Made by a program: the position numbers and the translations under genes. Below, piece after piece: positions 8,870-19,279 of a stretch of DNA of 64,000 nt. Each line of letters opens with the position of its first letter. Position 1 is the stretch's first letter. A model generated the notes under the pieces. That model was not told the origin of the DNA, ran no database searches, and saw nothing but the letters and a program-made list of their open reading frames with translations. The stretch is from Aliiglaciecola lipolytica (lineage in GTDB: Bacteria > Pseudomonadota > Gammaproteobacteria > Enterobacterales > Alteromonadaceae): NCBI RefSeq assembly GCF_018860635.1, contig NZ_JAHKPT010000017.1, forward strand, positions 215,226 to 279,225, read 5' to 3'.

Positions 8870-9080
8870 GAATTTGTCGCTATCTTCTTTTAAATTTCAT
8901 TGTTGCGATACTCTTAACGTAAATCTGGTTAAAGTCAAATAAGAATCGCCTGAAAAACAATCAATTAAAAGTTGTTTGTAGTAATTATAGAGAATAGTGG
9001 TTAATTAGCAGCAAAATACTGGTCTTATCAGCGAAGTTTCCTGCATCTTTTTTAGGTTTTAGCGCAAAAGGTAATATTTA

Positions 9081-9665
9081 TTGAATTATTTAGCCCATAT
9101 TCATCTAGCTCATGTATCCCAAACGAGCTTAATGGGTAATTTTTTAGGGGACTTTGTAAAAGGAAGTAATTTACAACATCTTCCTGGCGCAGTGCAGCAT
9201 GGTGTGCGTTTACATAGAAAAATTGACTCTTACACAGATCATCACCCAGTTGTTAGTGCGATGAGAAAAAAGTTTCCAGCCGATTTACGGCGTATTTCTG
9301 GTGTTATTATTGATATTTATTTCGATCATTTATTATCTGTACATTGGCAAAATTTTACCGCTCAACCGAAACAACAGGTGCTGACTGAATTTTATCAGCA
9401 ATTGAAAGCAGAACCGCTTAAGCACAGTCAACACTTTGCGTCTGTTCGTGCAGGTTTATTAAAACATCGATGGTTACAAAATTATGATGACCGGGAAAAT
9501 TGTTTTGGCGCTTATCAACAGATTGAAAAACGTCTAAATATGCGCATTAAATTCGCACAAGACGGTTATCAATTTATGAATTTGTATCATGATGAGATAG
9601 AACAAGATTTTTTGGAGTTCTATCCCGAACTCATACATTATGTGCAAACAGTTCAATTAGATTAA
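9081..9665 (+). CDS. acpH: Acyl carrier protein phosphodiesterase
   Basis: 194 residues. The start is a TTG, preceded by AAAGGT, and is supported by the family N-terminus [22 protein letters not shown]-type metal-binding residues include the [14 protein letters not shown] segment and the FDHLLSVHW segment. AcpH removes 4'-phosphopantetheine from holo-ACP. The gene ends 10 bp before upp on the same strand and is probably cotranscribed with it. Confidence 0.93.
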   Translation: MNYLAHIHLAHVSQTSLMGNFLGDFVKGSNLQHLPGAVQHGVRLHRKIDSYTDHHPVVSAMRKKFPADLRRISGVIIDIYFDHLLSVHWQNFTAQPKQQVLTEFYQQLKAEPLKHSQHFASVRAGLLKHRWLQNYDDRENCFGAYQQIEKRLNMRIKFAQDGYQFMNLYHDEIEQDFLEFYPELIHYVQTVQLD

Positions 9666-9675
9666 AGGATCACTT

Positions 9676-10305
9676 ATGGCAGTACATGAAATTAAACACC
9701 CGTTGATTTTGCACAAAATTGGTTTGATGCGAGCTAAAGGGATTAGTAGCAAAGATTTTCGCGAGCTAGCCAGTGAAGTTGGCAACCTTTTAACTTATGA
9801 AGCGACACGGGATTTGAAAACCGAAAAAGTCAATATTCCTGGTTGGACAGGAGAATCAATCGAAGTGTCCAAAATTAAAGGTAAGAAAATCACTGTGGTA
9901 CCAATCCTCCGGGCTGGGTTAGGAATGTTGGATGGTGTGTTGCAGTTGATTCCGAATGCTAAAATAAGTGTTGTTGGGTTATATCGTGATGAAGAAACAC
10001 TAGAGCCGGTAGCCTATTTTGATAAAGTGGTGAAAGATGTCGATTTGCGTACCGCGTTAATTGTTGATCCCATGTTAGCCACGGGTGGAACATTAATCGC
10101 CACCATAGATCTGTTAAAAAAGAAAAAGTGTAAAAAGATACTCGGGCTTTTTTTGGTGGCCGCGCCTGAAGGAATCAAAGAGGTGGTTAAAAAACATCCT
10201 GATGTTGACATATATGTGGCAGCGATAGATAAAAAATTAGATCACCGAGGTTACATATTGCCAGGATTAGGAGACGCCGGTGATAAGATATTTGGCACTC
10301 GTTGA
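9676..10305 (+). CDS. upp: Uracil phosphoribosyltransferase
   Basis: 209 residues. The conserved blocks are [25 protein letters not shown], the PRPP-binding [10 protein letters not shown] and the C-terminal uracil-binding [16 protein letters not shown]. It converts uracil and PRPP to UMP in pyrimidine salvage. An AAAGGA site precedes the ATG. No uraA-type permease gene follows; the next gene is a large signalling protein after a 195-bp gap in which no clear terminator was seen. Confidence 0.98.
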   Translation: MAVHEIKHPLILHKIGLMRAKGISSKDFRELASEVGNLLTYEATRDLKTEKVNIPGWTGESIEVSKIKGKKITVVPILRAGLGMLDGVLQLIPNAKISVVGLYRDEETLEPVAYFDKVVKDVDLRTALIVDPMLATGGTLIATIDLLKKKKCKKILGLFLVAAPEGIKEVVKKHPDVDIYVAAIDKKLDHRGYILPGLGDAGDKIFGTR

Positions 10306-10500
10306 TTGTATAACTGATTTTTAAAACAATGTAGATGGTTTAATTAGAATCGTTGATTATTAACTGATGTTGAGTATTAATCGCATATAGAACTTTAGTT
10401 TAGTTTGGCCTTTGATAGCCGGTTTTTTCTATTGTTCTTGGGCTAACCTGTGTAAACTCAGATTTTGTTCATTAATTTTACATTCTAAATCTATAACAGA

Positions 10501-13500
10501 TTGAACTGTGGGGTACTTTTAAGTTTGTTTAAAAAGCTTAAAAATCGTGTTGTTGTTTGCGGATTAACTCACTTCTGTCAGTTTCTTAGACTCGTGTTGT
10601 GTGCAAGTTTTGCATTTTTTAGCGTATCTCAGGTTTCAGCCGCACCGTTAATCAACGAACCCAAATTTACTCAGTTATCAACTTCCCAAGGGTTGTCTCA
10701 AGACACCGTCAATGACTTACTAATTGATTCAAGTGGTTTTTTATGGGTAGCAACCCAAGCCGGGCTGAATCGATTTGATGGTTATCGAGTTAAGCATTTT
10801 GATGGTAATCAAATGCAACTTGCCGATATTTCTATCGACACAATCTTCGAAGATAACAATCAAAATATTTGGGTTGGTACTCGACGGTCCGGCTTATTTA
10901 AAATCGACACAAAAACCGGGGAGACTACCCTCATCGAGGACTTTTCTGAGGGTGAAAGTACTTGGTCTGATAGGGTCACTAGTATCAACCAATTGGCAAA
11001 TAACCAAATTATCGTGTCCACAGAGCGCAGTGTTTATATCGTTAGCCCTGATTTGGGAAGAGCATCGCTGTTATATAAATTGCCCGAATATAAACAAGTC
11101 GCTAAATACCAAATCAATGCCACGCTGTTTTTAGAGGATAGACTTTTGTTGGGGCGCAGCGATGGTTTGTTCGAGATTGAGCTCAATACAGGTAACGAAC
11201 GTCAGATAAAATTAAAGGACAAGACGAGTGATGAACCTATCACTAAATTGTTTTTAGCCAGTGATAACAAAATATGGATCGGCAGTGAAATAGGCCTATT
11301 TTGCTTAATGTTCGATGAGAATAATCAATTTGGTCTCATCGATCATGCTTTGAGCATTCCTATTTTAGAAATTTATGAAACAAGTTACGGTAGTTTATAC
11401 ATAGGTTCAGAGCAAGGCTTGTTCAGTTATGATCCGCCATCTGCTCAACTGCAGCATTATTTTAGTCCTTCCGATAGTCGCTACTACTTATCATCCGATA
11501 ACGTTACTGCCGTCGATATGGATAACAAAGGGAACCTGTGGATTGGATCTTCCTTCGATGGTGCGCTGTACTGGTCGACGCAAAGTGTTAAATTCGAAAA
11601 CGTGAGTCAAAACAAAGATGAAACCATTCAGTTAAGCAGTAACAGTGTGAAGTCTTTTGCGCAGTTTAATGATGACGGTTTATGGATTGGTACCAGTAAT
11701 GGCCTGAATTATTATGATCTCAAAGAACATGAATTGCGCGGACATTGGTTTACAGAAGATATTGTAGGGCTCAAAAGGGCCAGAATCAGAGACATAGAAA
11801 CTTTTGGTGATACAACATTATTGTTGAATACTGACGGTGGGCTATGGTCTTTCGATACTATTACCAATACCTTTTCTCCACCGAAGAGTGTTAACTCAGA
11901 CGTTGCTAAGCTTTTAAATAGCAGAATGGATAGCTTTGCCAAAGATAATAATGGTTTTTATTGGTTAAGCAATTTAGAAAAATTCTATAAATATGATGCG
12001 GTCACTGGTGTGGTAACAGAAGTCGATACTTTGAATGAGCAAATTGATGCTAGCGCGTCTTACGGCTTCTTGAGTGTTAGCAAACTGTTCAAAGACATAT
12101 TATGGATAGCTCAAAGAGAACAGTTGTGGGCTTATAATACGCAAAGTGACTCGCTGCAAAGTGTGCACAAATTAGAACGAGCAAGTATGGGGCAACCTGT
12201 ATATCCAGAAAGTATCGTTGAAGATAATAATGGGACGCTTTGGATCGCTTACCCAGGAGCTGGTCTGGTGGGGTTAGATTCGACGATCTATACACCTAAG
12301 TATGGCTTCGACAAAAAAGATCTATTGCCCAGTAATATGATTTATGGCATCCACCAAGATAAGAGCGGTTCGATTTGGATGAGTTCCCATGCTGGTTTGC
12401 TTAAGTTTGATCCCTCAGGCCCCTATCTCCAGCAGTACGGAATTTCCCAAGGACTAGACGGAAAAGAATTTAATGGCTTGTCGCATATAGTGTTGCAGGA
12501 TGGACGCTTGGTATACGGCTCTCAGAAAGGGTTAACCATTTTTGATCCTTTAGCGTTTGAAGCACATGATGGAAACCCACCCCAAGTCAGCATTACGTCT
12601 ATCAAGCTAAGCTCTAACTCATTAAAAATGCCTTTGGTGAATTTGGATAAACGGGTGGTGCTTCTTGATCATAAAGATGCAGGCTTAACCATTGAGTTTT
12701 CTACGCTGTCGTTTGAACATCAAAACACCACTCAATACCAATATAGACTTGATGGCACCGACAGTTATATTTATCCGGCAACGACAGACTCTCAAGTTAC
12801 CTTCCCTAAATTAGATCCAGGCGAATACATTTTTTCTGCGATTGCTTTTGATCCTACCACTGGTGTTGAGAGCTCACCTGCTTCTGTGCATATTTTCGTA
12901 AAATATTCGCCTTGGTTGTCTCCCGCAGCGTACGCCATTTACATTTTTATTTTCGTGTCTTTGGTGTTGTTCTGGTGGTATCGACGGGATCTTCAAAATA
13001 AACAGGTAATGGCAGCTCACGGACAAGCTCTGCAGAGCAAAAACCGACTAACTTTGGCGTTAAGTGCGAGTAACAGTAATGTTTGGGAGTGGCGCTCAGA
13101 TACCAACCAGTTTTATGCGCCGAGAATCTCTGATGAGTTAGATTACAAATCTGATGATAATTTAATGAGTTTTGATGCACATCTTGATTTGATTCACGAA
13201 GATGACCGAGCATTATTTGAATCTAACTGGCAGGCATTTATTGATAAAAATAGTCACGGTTTAGATGTCACTTATCGATTGCGGGCCAGAAACGGTGAAT
13301 GGTTTTGGTATCGTGATGTGGGTAATGAAGTTGTTGACCATAGCGGATTAAGAAGTGTTGTCGCGGGAACCTATAGCAATGTGACAGAAACAGTCGCGGA
13401 TCGAGAAAAGGTTAGATTATTTGGTGAGGCATTTAAACATACTCGGGATTGGGTTGTTATTTTTAATACCGAGATGGTGCCGGTAGCCGTTAACACTGCG

Positions 13501-15081
13501 TTTTGTGAAGCCTTTGGTATTGATGAAAATGGCGACCTAAAAACACAATTAAACCGCTTATTTAAGCTGAACGCTGAATATCCTCCTCGATTCTGGAAAA
13601 AACTATCCGAGCTTGGAGTGACAGGGCATTGGAAAGGGGAGGAGCAACTAGTAATCGACAACGACAAAGTGTCTAACGTGCTGATTAATATGACTTCCAT
13701 TGCCAGTATGCGTGCGCAGGGTGAAATTGATTATTATTTGATGATCATGTCGGATATTAGCGAGCAAAAAGAGGCTGAAAATGAACTTCGCCGCCTAGCT
13801 AATTTTGATGGCCTGACTAACCTTCCCAATCGAACGTTACTGTTAGATAGAATTAAGCATGGTATTGATCACGCAGCCAGACACAAATCTAAAATGGGTA
13901 TATTTTTTATCGATTTAGACCGCTTTAAACAGGTTAACGATAGTTTAGGGCATAAAGCCGGTGATGAACTACTCAAGGTTGTTGCTCAGCGTTTAACTAA
14001 TTTATTGCGACAAGATGACACCGTGGCTAGGTTAGGTGGTGATGAATTTGTTGTCATGGTTGAAGAAGTTAAACACCCTGATCGCCTGAGTATTTTGGCT
14101 CAGCAGCTTATTGAGATTCTTGAAGCGCCAATACAATTGGGTAATCAAACTGTTAGTGTGTCCTCTAGCGTGGGTATCGCGATTTACCCTGGCGATGCAG
14201 ACACGCCTGAAGAACTGTTGAGAAACGCAGACTTAGCGATGTACCACGCAAAAGAGCAAGGGCGCAGTGATTTTCAGTATTTCACGCAACATATGAATGA
14301 AAAAGCGCAAGACCGATTATTAATGGAAAATCGCTTGAAAAAGGCCCATCAAAGTAAGGCCTTTATCAATTATTACCAACCAATCGTTAATATCAATACC
14401 GGTGTGGTAGGTGGATTTGAGTTATTAATGCGCTGGCCTGACACTAATGGCATGGTTCCGCCGGATCAATTCATTCCTGTGGCTGAAGAGTTAGGACTGA
14501 TTGAGAATATGACATGGGATGCGTTAGAGCGCGCTATGCCGGTGTTGAGCGAATGGCAGAGTAAAGGGCGAGAGGTGTATTTATCCGTTAACCTTTCAGC
14601 GCGACATTTTGAACGACAAATCTCCATTGACCATATTGTATTGTTATTAGAGCAGTATGGGTTACCGGTTTCGACGTTACGATTTGAAATTACCGAAAGT
14701 GCATTGATGAGAGACTATGAGCGCGCATTGCATTATATGGAGTCTATGCGCGAACATGGATTTATTATTGCGCTCGATGATTTTGGTACCGGCTATTCAT
14801 CGCTCAAATATTTAAAAGAGTTTCCTATTCAAGTACTCAAAGTGGATAAAAGCTTTGTTGATGATATTGGTAAGAACAAGAGTAACGAAGCCTTAGTCTT
14901 AACTACGCTGCGCATGGCTGAGAGCCTTGATATGTATTGTGTAGCTGAAGGTATTGAACAACAAGAACAAATTGATTTCTTTAAATTACATGGTTGTAAT
15001 CACCTACAAGGTTATTTTTATTCTAAACCAGTGCCTGAAGATGAAACCGCTGCATTGCTTGCGAAAAGCTGGTTGCAGTAA
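10501..15081 (+). CDS. Beta-propeller sensor with PAS, GGDEF and EAL domains (cyclic-di-GMP enzyme)
   Basis: This 1526-residue membrane sensor begins with a signal sequence (to about 47, VSQVSAAP). A two-component-type propeller follows, with repeated LWVATQAGLNRFDG, IWVGTRRSGLFKID and LWIGSSFDGALYW blades (about 60-690). Then come a Y_Y_Y domain (about 720-800), one membrane helix (about 809-830) and two PAS-like domains (about 850-1090). The GGDEF domain is intact at about 1178-1182, with an RQDD inhibitory site five residues before it. The EAL domain has ELL in place of EAL at about 1306; the other residues (DDFGTGYSS, KVDKSFV, AEGIE) are kept. It likely turns a periplasmic signal into c-di-GMP turnover. 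The start is uncertain: a TTG at 10501, or a second TTG eight codons later. Confidence 0.9.
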   Translation: MNCGVLLSLFKKLKNRVVVCGLTHFCQFLRLVLCASFAFFSVSQVSAAPLINEPKFTQLSTSQGLSQDTVNDLLIDSSGFLWVATQAGLNRFDGYRVKHFDGNQMQLADISIDTIFEDNNQNIWVGTRRSGLFKIDTKTGETTLIEDFSEGESTWSDRVTSINQLANNQIIVSTERSVYIVSPDLGRASLLYKLPEYKQVAKYQINATLFLEDRLLLGRSDGLFEIELNTGNERQIKLKDKTSDEPITKLFLASDNKIWIGSEIGLFCLMFDENNQFGLIDHALSIPILEIYETSYGSLYIGSEQGLFSYDPPSAQLQHYFSPSDSRYYLSSDNVTAVDMDNKGNLWIGSSFDGALYWSTQSVKFENVSQNKDETIQLSSNSVKSFAQFNDDGLWIGTSNGLNYYDLKEHELRGHWFTEDIVGLKRARIRDIETFGDTTLLLNTDGGLWSFDTITNTFSPPKSVNSDVAKLLNSRMDSFAKDNNGFYWLSNLEKFYKYDAVTGVVTEVDTLNEQIDASASYGFLSVSKLFKDILWIAQREQLWAYNTQSDSLQSVHKLERASMGQPVYPESIVEDNNGTLWIAYPGAGLVGLDSTIYTPKYGFDKKDLLPSNMIYGIHQDKSGSIWMSSHAGLLKFDPSGPYLQQYGISQGLDGKEFNGLSHIVLQDGRLVYGSQKGLTIFDPLAFEAHDGNPPQVSITSIKLSSNSLKMPLVNLDKRVVLLDHKDAGLTIEFSTLSFEHQNTTQYQYRLDGTDSYIYPATTDSQVTFPKLDPGEYIFSAIAFDPTTGVESSPASVHIFVKYSPWLSPAAYAIYIFIFVSLVLFWWYRRDLQNKQVMAAHGQALQSKNRLTLALSASNSNVWEWRSDTNQFYAPRISDELDYKSDDNLMSFDAHLDLIHEDDRALFESNWQAFIDKNSHGLDVTYRLRARNGEWFWYRDVGNEVVDHSGLRSVVAGTYSNVTETVADREKVRLFGEAFKHTRDWVVIFNTEMVPVAVNTAFCEAFGIDENGDLKTQLNRLFKLNAEYPPRFWKKLSELGVTGHWKGEEQLVIDNDKVSNVLINMTSIASMRAQGEIDYYLMIMSDISEQKEAENELRRLANFDGLTNLPNRTLLLDRIKHGIDHAARHKSKMGIFFIDLDRFKQVNDSLGHKAGDELLKVVAQRLTNLLRQDDTVARLGGDEFVVMVEEVKHPDRLSILAQQLIEILEAPIQLGNQTVSVSSSVGIAIYPGDADTPEELLRNADLAMYHAKEQGRSDFQYFTQHMNEKAQDRLLMENRLKKAHQSKAFINYYQPIVNINTGVVGGFELLMRWPDTNGMVPPDQFIPVAEELGLIENMTWDALERAMPVLSEWQSKGREVYLSVNLSARHFERQISIDHIVLLLEQYGLPVSTLRFEITESALMRDYERALHYMESMREHGFIIALDDFGTGYSSLKYLKEFPIQVLKVDKSFVDDIGKNKSNEALVLTTLRMAESLDMYCVAEGIEQQEQIDFFKLHGCNHLQGYFYSKPVPEDETAALLAKSWLQ

Positions 15082-15282
15082 ACAAAATTAAATCCCTTTA
15101 ATATTTCGCAGCTTAGATAAATAGCCTCTGCTAGTCGCCTACCCAAAACATGAAGATCCTTATTTGCCTTCATTTTAACAAGCATAGGAAAACGCTATAG
15201 CGGCGGACTAATAGTCAAAATTCAGCTCATCTCAGCATTTAACGATGCAGCGCTAAACTGACCCTTTGCTTCTCAGCAACCG

Positions 15283-17106
15283 TTAGTTTAATACCTGATT
15301 TACATGCTTTGCGAAGGGGCCGGCTTTCATAAATCCGGTTACCCTTGCAGAGGACAATTCATTGCCTTGTAAATCAAAAAATAGAATAGTGGGTAATCCC
15401 AATACGTCAAAGGCTTGTTGAAATTCAATATTAGTGGCAGTGTTATCCGTGAGATCGATTTGCATCCAAACTGAATCGGATAGGGCATCCACTACTTCAG
15501 GAGCTGGGAAGGTGTACTTTTCGAACTCTTTACAAGCCACACACCAATCGGCATAAAGGTCGACCATCACTGATTTTCCTTGTGCGTTGGCTGCAGTTAA
15601 CTTTTCTTCAAAGTCCTGTAAGTTTTTCACCAGTATAAATTTAGGGTGATTACTGCCGTCAATATTTGTTGAAGATGTTGCCGCTGTTATTGCGGTCGAG
15701 TGGCTTTGGTTGAACTGGTGATAAGCATATAATACTGAGCCAATTAACCCCGCAAAAATAACTAGGCTGCGGATCCCCTTCCAAAGGGTCGTAGCAGTAT
15801 TGAGGTTCATCACATAAAAGTACGTAAAAGCAGAAAGCCCTAACACAGACCACACATATTCGATCCAAATATTACTGACTAAGCGCTCTAAAAAGGTCAG
15901 AGCAACAACGAGCATCATAAAGCCAAATGCAACTTTCACTACGTTCATCCAATTGCCTGCTTTAGGAAGTAATTTACCGCCAGTTACCCCAAACAAGATC
16001 AGTGGTATGCCCATTCCTAAACTCAATGCATACAATGCAAAGAAGCCTAGCAACTGATCACCCTGTTCGGCTATATATAATAAAATGCCAGTTAACGGTG
16101 CCGTGGTGCAAGGAGAGGCAACTAATCCCGAAATCACGCCCATCACAAAAGCACCAATAAAGCTGCCGCTCTTTTGTTTATTGCTCAATCCATTAAGTTT
16201 TTCTTGCCATTTAGACGGCAATTGCAATTCGTACGCACCAAACATCACGAATGCAAGAGACACAAAAATAACGATTAACCCCCCTAAAATATAAGGGTTC
16301 TGTAAATACGCGGTAAATTGAGCACCTGCGGATGCAATGACTAATCCCAATATTGAATAGGTGATTGCCATGCCCTGCACAAACATAAAAGATAAACTAA
16401 ATGCTTTTGAGGTACTGATTGATTTACCCTGACCAATCACAATACTGGATAGGATTGGGTACATAGGGAAAACACAAGGCGTAAAGGCTAAGCCAATCCC
16501 CAACAATAAAAAAGCAGCTAATTTGAGGATAAGTAATTGTTCACCTTTGAGTAAGTCTGCTAACTCAAATTGTTGAGAAACTGGCACTGAATCATTGTTT
16601 GGTTTGGCCCCACTACTTTGATTCATTTGGGTGTTTAGTGTTGTACTTGCTGCTTCAAGCACCTCGTCCAAATAAACCACTTGAACCGTTGGTGGATAAC
16701 ATAAACCCGCATCAGCACAGCCTTGATACTGAAGTTTTACTACCGCATCTTTTTCCGACCTGAGTACGCTATAGTTGATCTCTACTTGGTCGTAAAAAAC
16801 AGGCTGAGGCTCTTCGAAGAACTCGTCTTCTTTGATAAGTGCTTCAGGGTAAATTGGCTGACTAATTTCAGCGTTTTTTACCACTGTCTTAAATTGGTTT
16901 TTGTATAAGTAATATCCCGGTGCAATATTAAAACGCAAAAAAAGCTGGTCGTTTTTCTGGTCAAAATCAAACTGAAATGCTTGCTCTACAGGCAAAAATG
17001 TCGGTTCGTCTGCGAATAAATCATCAAAAGCTTGGTTGCTTTGAGCTAAGCTCATCCAAGGTAATAATACAAATACGGTTAACAATATAAGACGTCTAAA
17101 GTTCAT
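15283..17106 (-). CDS. dsbD: Thiol:disulfide interchange protein DsbD
   Basis: 607 residues. There is a signal peptide (to about 21) and an N-terminal alpha domain with CADAGLCYPP. The membrane beta domain has about eight helices with redox cysteines in GLAFTPCVFPMYP and ASPCTTAPL. A C-terminal thioredoxin gamma domain carries ADWCVACKEFE (cysteines about 519 and 522). It moves electrons from cytoplasmic thioredoxin to periplasmic DsbC and related proteins. The start overlaps the cutA stop by 4 bp, as in many gammaproteobacteria. Confidence 0.97.
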   Translation of the reverse strand: MNFRRLILLTVFVLLPWMSLAQSNQAFDDLFADEPTFLPVEQAFQFDFDQKNDQLFLRFNIAPGYYLYKNQFKTVVKNAEISQPIYPEALIKEDEFFEEPQPVFYDQVEINYSVLRSEKDAVVKLQYQGCADAGLCYPPTVQVVYLDEVLEAASTTLNTQMNQSSGAKPNNDSVPVSQQFELADLLKGEQLLILKLAAFLLLGIGLAFTPCVFPMYPILSSIVIGQGKSISTSKAFSLSFMFVQGMAITYSILGLVIASAGAQFTAYLQNPYILGGLIVIFVSLAFVMFGAYELQLPSKWQEKLNGLSNKQKSGSFIGAFVMGVISGLVASPCTTAPLTGILLYIAEQGDQLLGFFALYALSLGMGIPLILFGVTGGKLLPKAGNWMNVVKVAFGFMMLVVALTFLERLVSNIWIEYVWSVLGLSAFTYFYVMNLNTATTLWKGIRSLVIFAGLIGSVLYAYHQFNQSHSTAITAATSSTNIDGSNHPKFILVKNLQDFEEKLTAANAQGKSVMVDLYADWCVACKEFEKYTFPAPEVVDALSDSVWMQIDLTDNTATNIEFQQAFDVLGLPTILFFDLQGNELSSARVTGFMKAGPFAKHVNQVLN

Positions 17107-17423
17107 TTAAGGCTACTTTCAATCCAATTTAAATATGCTTCACTGGCGGAGGCATTATCAAGAATAATCCACTGAGGAATATCATAGGGATGCAAGCTTA
17201 AAGTCAACTTAAGTGCATCATCTAATTTATTCGACATTGTTTTTATTATTAAGTGCATTTCTGCGTCAGTAACGACTTCATCTTCCCAATGATAAAACGA
17301 TGTTATCGGCTGAGATATCTGCACGCAAGCAGCGAGCTTAAGGTTTACCAACTCACTAGCAATTTTTTCAGCTTGTTTCTTCGTTGGGCAAGTGGTTAAA
17401 ACTATACAAAATTGCGAACTCAT
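17103..17423 (-). CDS. cutA: Divalent-cation tolerance protein CutA
   Basis: 106 residues, the usual length. Conserved CutA segments are VLTTCPTKKQAEKIASELVNLKLAACVQI, ITSFYHWEDEV and HPYDIPQWI. CutA forms a very stable trimer and was linked to copper tolerance, though its true role is unclear. It is the first gene of cutA-dsbD, coupled by an ATGA overlap; in E. coli the same pairing is seen. Confidence 0.96.
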   Translation of the reverse strand: MSSQFCIVLTTCPTKKQAEKIASELVNLKLAACVQISQPITSFYHWEDEVVTDAEMHLIIKTMSNKLDDALKLTLSLHPYDIPQWIILDNASASEAYLNWIESSLK

Positions 17424-17597
17424 TATTACACCTTTTATACTCTGTCCATAGGAGACATTAATAATAAGTCATGTATTTCAAAAAAAAGTGTTTTGATCTT
17501 TTAGCACTGTATAGAATTCAATACTTGCTTGCTTGTAAAAGGTTCTTGTGAATTGACAAAACGACCCCAGATCAAATGTTTAATCAAGGAGCGTATT

Positions 17598-18128
17598 GTG
17601 TTTGCTAAATTGTTTATTTTGTTCGCTATCTTACCCATAGCCGAAATTGCGTTGTTAATTAATGTCGGCGAGCAAATTGGTGGTTGGAATACAGTCGCTA
17701 TTGTTGTGGTTACTGCCTTTATTGGTGCTTATTTTGTACGACAGCAGGGGATTGCGACCCTAATGCAGGCTCAATCAAAGATGCAGTCAGGCGCTATGCC
17801 TGGGCAGGAGATGGCCGAAGGTTTATTGTTAGTGGTAGCCGGAATTCTATTAGTTACCCCAGGTTTTATAACAGATGCTTTAGGTTTTTTATTGGCACTA
17901 CCTATTACTCGTCCATTTATTGCCAAAAGTTTACTTAAGCAAATTTCCGTTAACGTTGTAGCTGGCCAACCAGGTCAGGGGCAACACAGTTATTCTCACA
18001 CCAGTTACACGCAAACCAGCTACTCAAATCGTGGTAATCAAGCAGATGGTGATATTATTGAAGGGGAATATGTTGACAAAGATGAGGCTGAGAACCGACC
18101 GAAAATCGATTCTCCATCAGACCGTTAA
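17598..18128 (+). CDS. fxsA: FxsA-family membrane protein
   Basis: The start is a GTG at 17598 with AGGAG eight bases upstream; an in-frame start at 17529 would add 23 residues that the family lacks. About 176 residues: membrane helices near 5-25 and 30-50, then QGIATLMQAQSKMQSGAMPGQEM and a hydrophobic LLVVAGILLVTPGFITDALG hairpin. The tail contains the family motif IIEGEYVDKDE. FxsA in E. coli modulates exclusion of phage T7 by the F plasmid; the normal role is unknown. It lies between the cutA-dsbD unit and a DUF502 gene that converges on it. Confidence 0.92.
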   Translation: MFAKLFILFAILPIAEIALLINVGEQIGGWNTVAIVVVTAFIGAYFVRQQGIATLMQAQSKMQSGAMPGQEMAEGLLLVVAGILLVTPGFITDALGFLLALPITRPFIAKSLLKQISVNVVAGQPGQGQHSYSHTSYTQTSYSNRGNQADGDIIEGEYVDKDEAENRPKIDSPSDR

Positions 18129-18146
18129 CAGCTTAAAATTGGCGTT

Positions 18147-18716
18147 TTATTTTTGTTTCGCTTTGACGCCACCGGTTAACGCAATTCGCATGGCCTCTTC
18201 AACACCAATATCTAACTTAGTTATTTGCTGGCGTTTTACGTACAGGGTATAGCCACCTATTTGGTAACTAAGCGGAATATACACTCCGATTTTATCGTCG
18301 TCTTGGAAAATCTCTACTGCAACTTGGTCGGCAGTCACGAAGCCGATTAAATGCATGTCTGGTTTAATTTCTACTGAAACGACAGCTTTGGAATTTTCTT
18401 TATCGCTAATTTGAAATACTGTTAGGGTATCTCTTATGGCTCCATATACCGATTTGACTAGCGGTATTTTTTCAACCTGTCGGTTTGCAGTTGATACCAT
18501 CCATTGCACAAAAAACAGATTAACCACAAGTCCAGTGAGTAAAATAACTGCGCAGGTTGTTAAAATTCCCATTCCGGGAAAATAGTATTCTTGTGGGACG
18601 TAGGGAAATAACAGTGCTTCAGCGCCCGACATAAACCAGTATATAAAATACAGGGTTAATGATAACGGTAAAATGGCGGCCAAGCCCTGAAAGGATAAAG
18701 ACAACAGCTTTTTCAT
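18147..18716 (-). CDS. DUF502-family membrane protein
   Basis: 189 residues with two N-terminal membrane helices (about 10-30 and 48-70) and a soluble domain. The family segments are GLAAILPLSLTLYFIYW, VEKIPLVKSVYGAIRDT and GYTLYVKRQQITKLDIGVEEAMRIALTGG. This matches DUF502, a widespread inner-membrane family of unknown function. The gene converges with fxsA, with only 18 bp between the stops. Confidence 0.9.
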   Translation of the reverse strand: MKKLLSLSFQGLAAILPLSLTLYFIYWFMSGAEALLFPYVPQEYYFPGMGILTTCAVILLTGLVVNLFFVQWMVSTANRQVEKIPLVKSVYGAIRDTLTVFQISDKENSKAVVSVEIKPDMHLIGFVTADQVAVEIFQDDDKIGVYIPLSYQIGGYTLYVKRQQITKLDIGVEEAMRIALTGGVKAKQK

Positions 18717-18801
18717 TAATTAACAACTCATAGTAGTAACGAAATACGGGGTATAATGACAGAGCTTCATCCAACTGGCGAGAACATAAGGATTAAAACA
18801 A

Positions 18802-19077
18802 ATGAAAGCAGGTGTATGCCATATATTGGTCAAAGATAAACAGCAAGCGGAAGAACTAAAACACCAACTTGCGAAAGGTGCCAATTTCCAACAACTGGCG
18901 AAAAAATACTCACAATGTCCTTCCGCTAAAAAAGGCGGCGATTTAGGTGAGGTGAAACCGGGGCAAATGGTTAAAGCGTTCGATAATGTGGTATTTAAAA
19001 AACCAGTTTTGACAATTCATGGCCCGGTAAAAACCCAATTCGGTTTTCATTTAATAAAAACACTTTATCGCTCGTAA
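18802..19077 (+). CDS. ppiC: Parvulin-type peptidyl-prolyl isomerase C
   Basis: 91 residues, a single parvulin domain with no signal peptide. Conserved parts are AGVCHILVKDKQQAEEL, FQQLAKKYSQCPSAKKGGDLGEVKPGQMVKAFDNVVF and GPVKTQFGFHLIK. It closely follows the layout of E. coli PpiC (93 residues), a cytoplasmic proline isomerase. It precedes groES by 202 bp, and the groESL heat-shock promoter sits in that gap. Confidence 0.95.
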   Translation: MKAGVCHILVKDKQQAEELKHQLAKGANFQQLAKKYSQCPSAKKGGDLGEVKPGQMVKAFDNVVFKKPVLTIHGPVKTQFGFHLIKTLYRS

Positions 19078-19150
19078 ACGCCTCAAATCCTTCAATTTGC
19101 AAAAAAATCGCAAAAAACACCACAAAAATAGATTTTTTTTAACATAAACC

Positions 19151-19178
19151 CTTGAAGTCAGTAAGGCTATCCCCATCT
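19151..19178 (+). promoter_or_regulatory. Sigma-32 (heat-shock) promoter of groESL
   Basis: CTTGAA (19151-19156), a 14-bp spacer and CCCCATCT (19171-19178) match the RpoH consensus (CTTGAA-N13/14-CCCCAT-T) at nearly every base. It lies about 100 bp upstream of the groES start. No CIRCE inverted repeat was seen, which fits sigma-32 rather than HrcA control. Confidence 0.9.
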
Positions 19179-19279
19179 TTGCTCGCAGATACTCATTCGA
19201 GTTGAGGTGAAAGCCGCAACTCACCCCCCGACGTTCGGGAATTTTAACTTTAAAATTGGAATTTTCAGGAGATTTGAAA

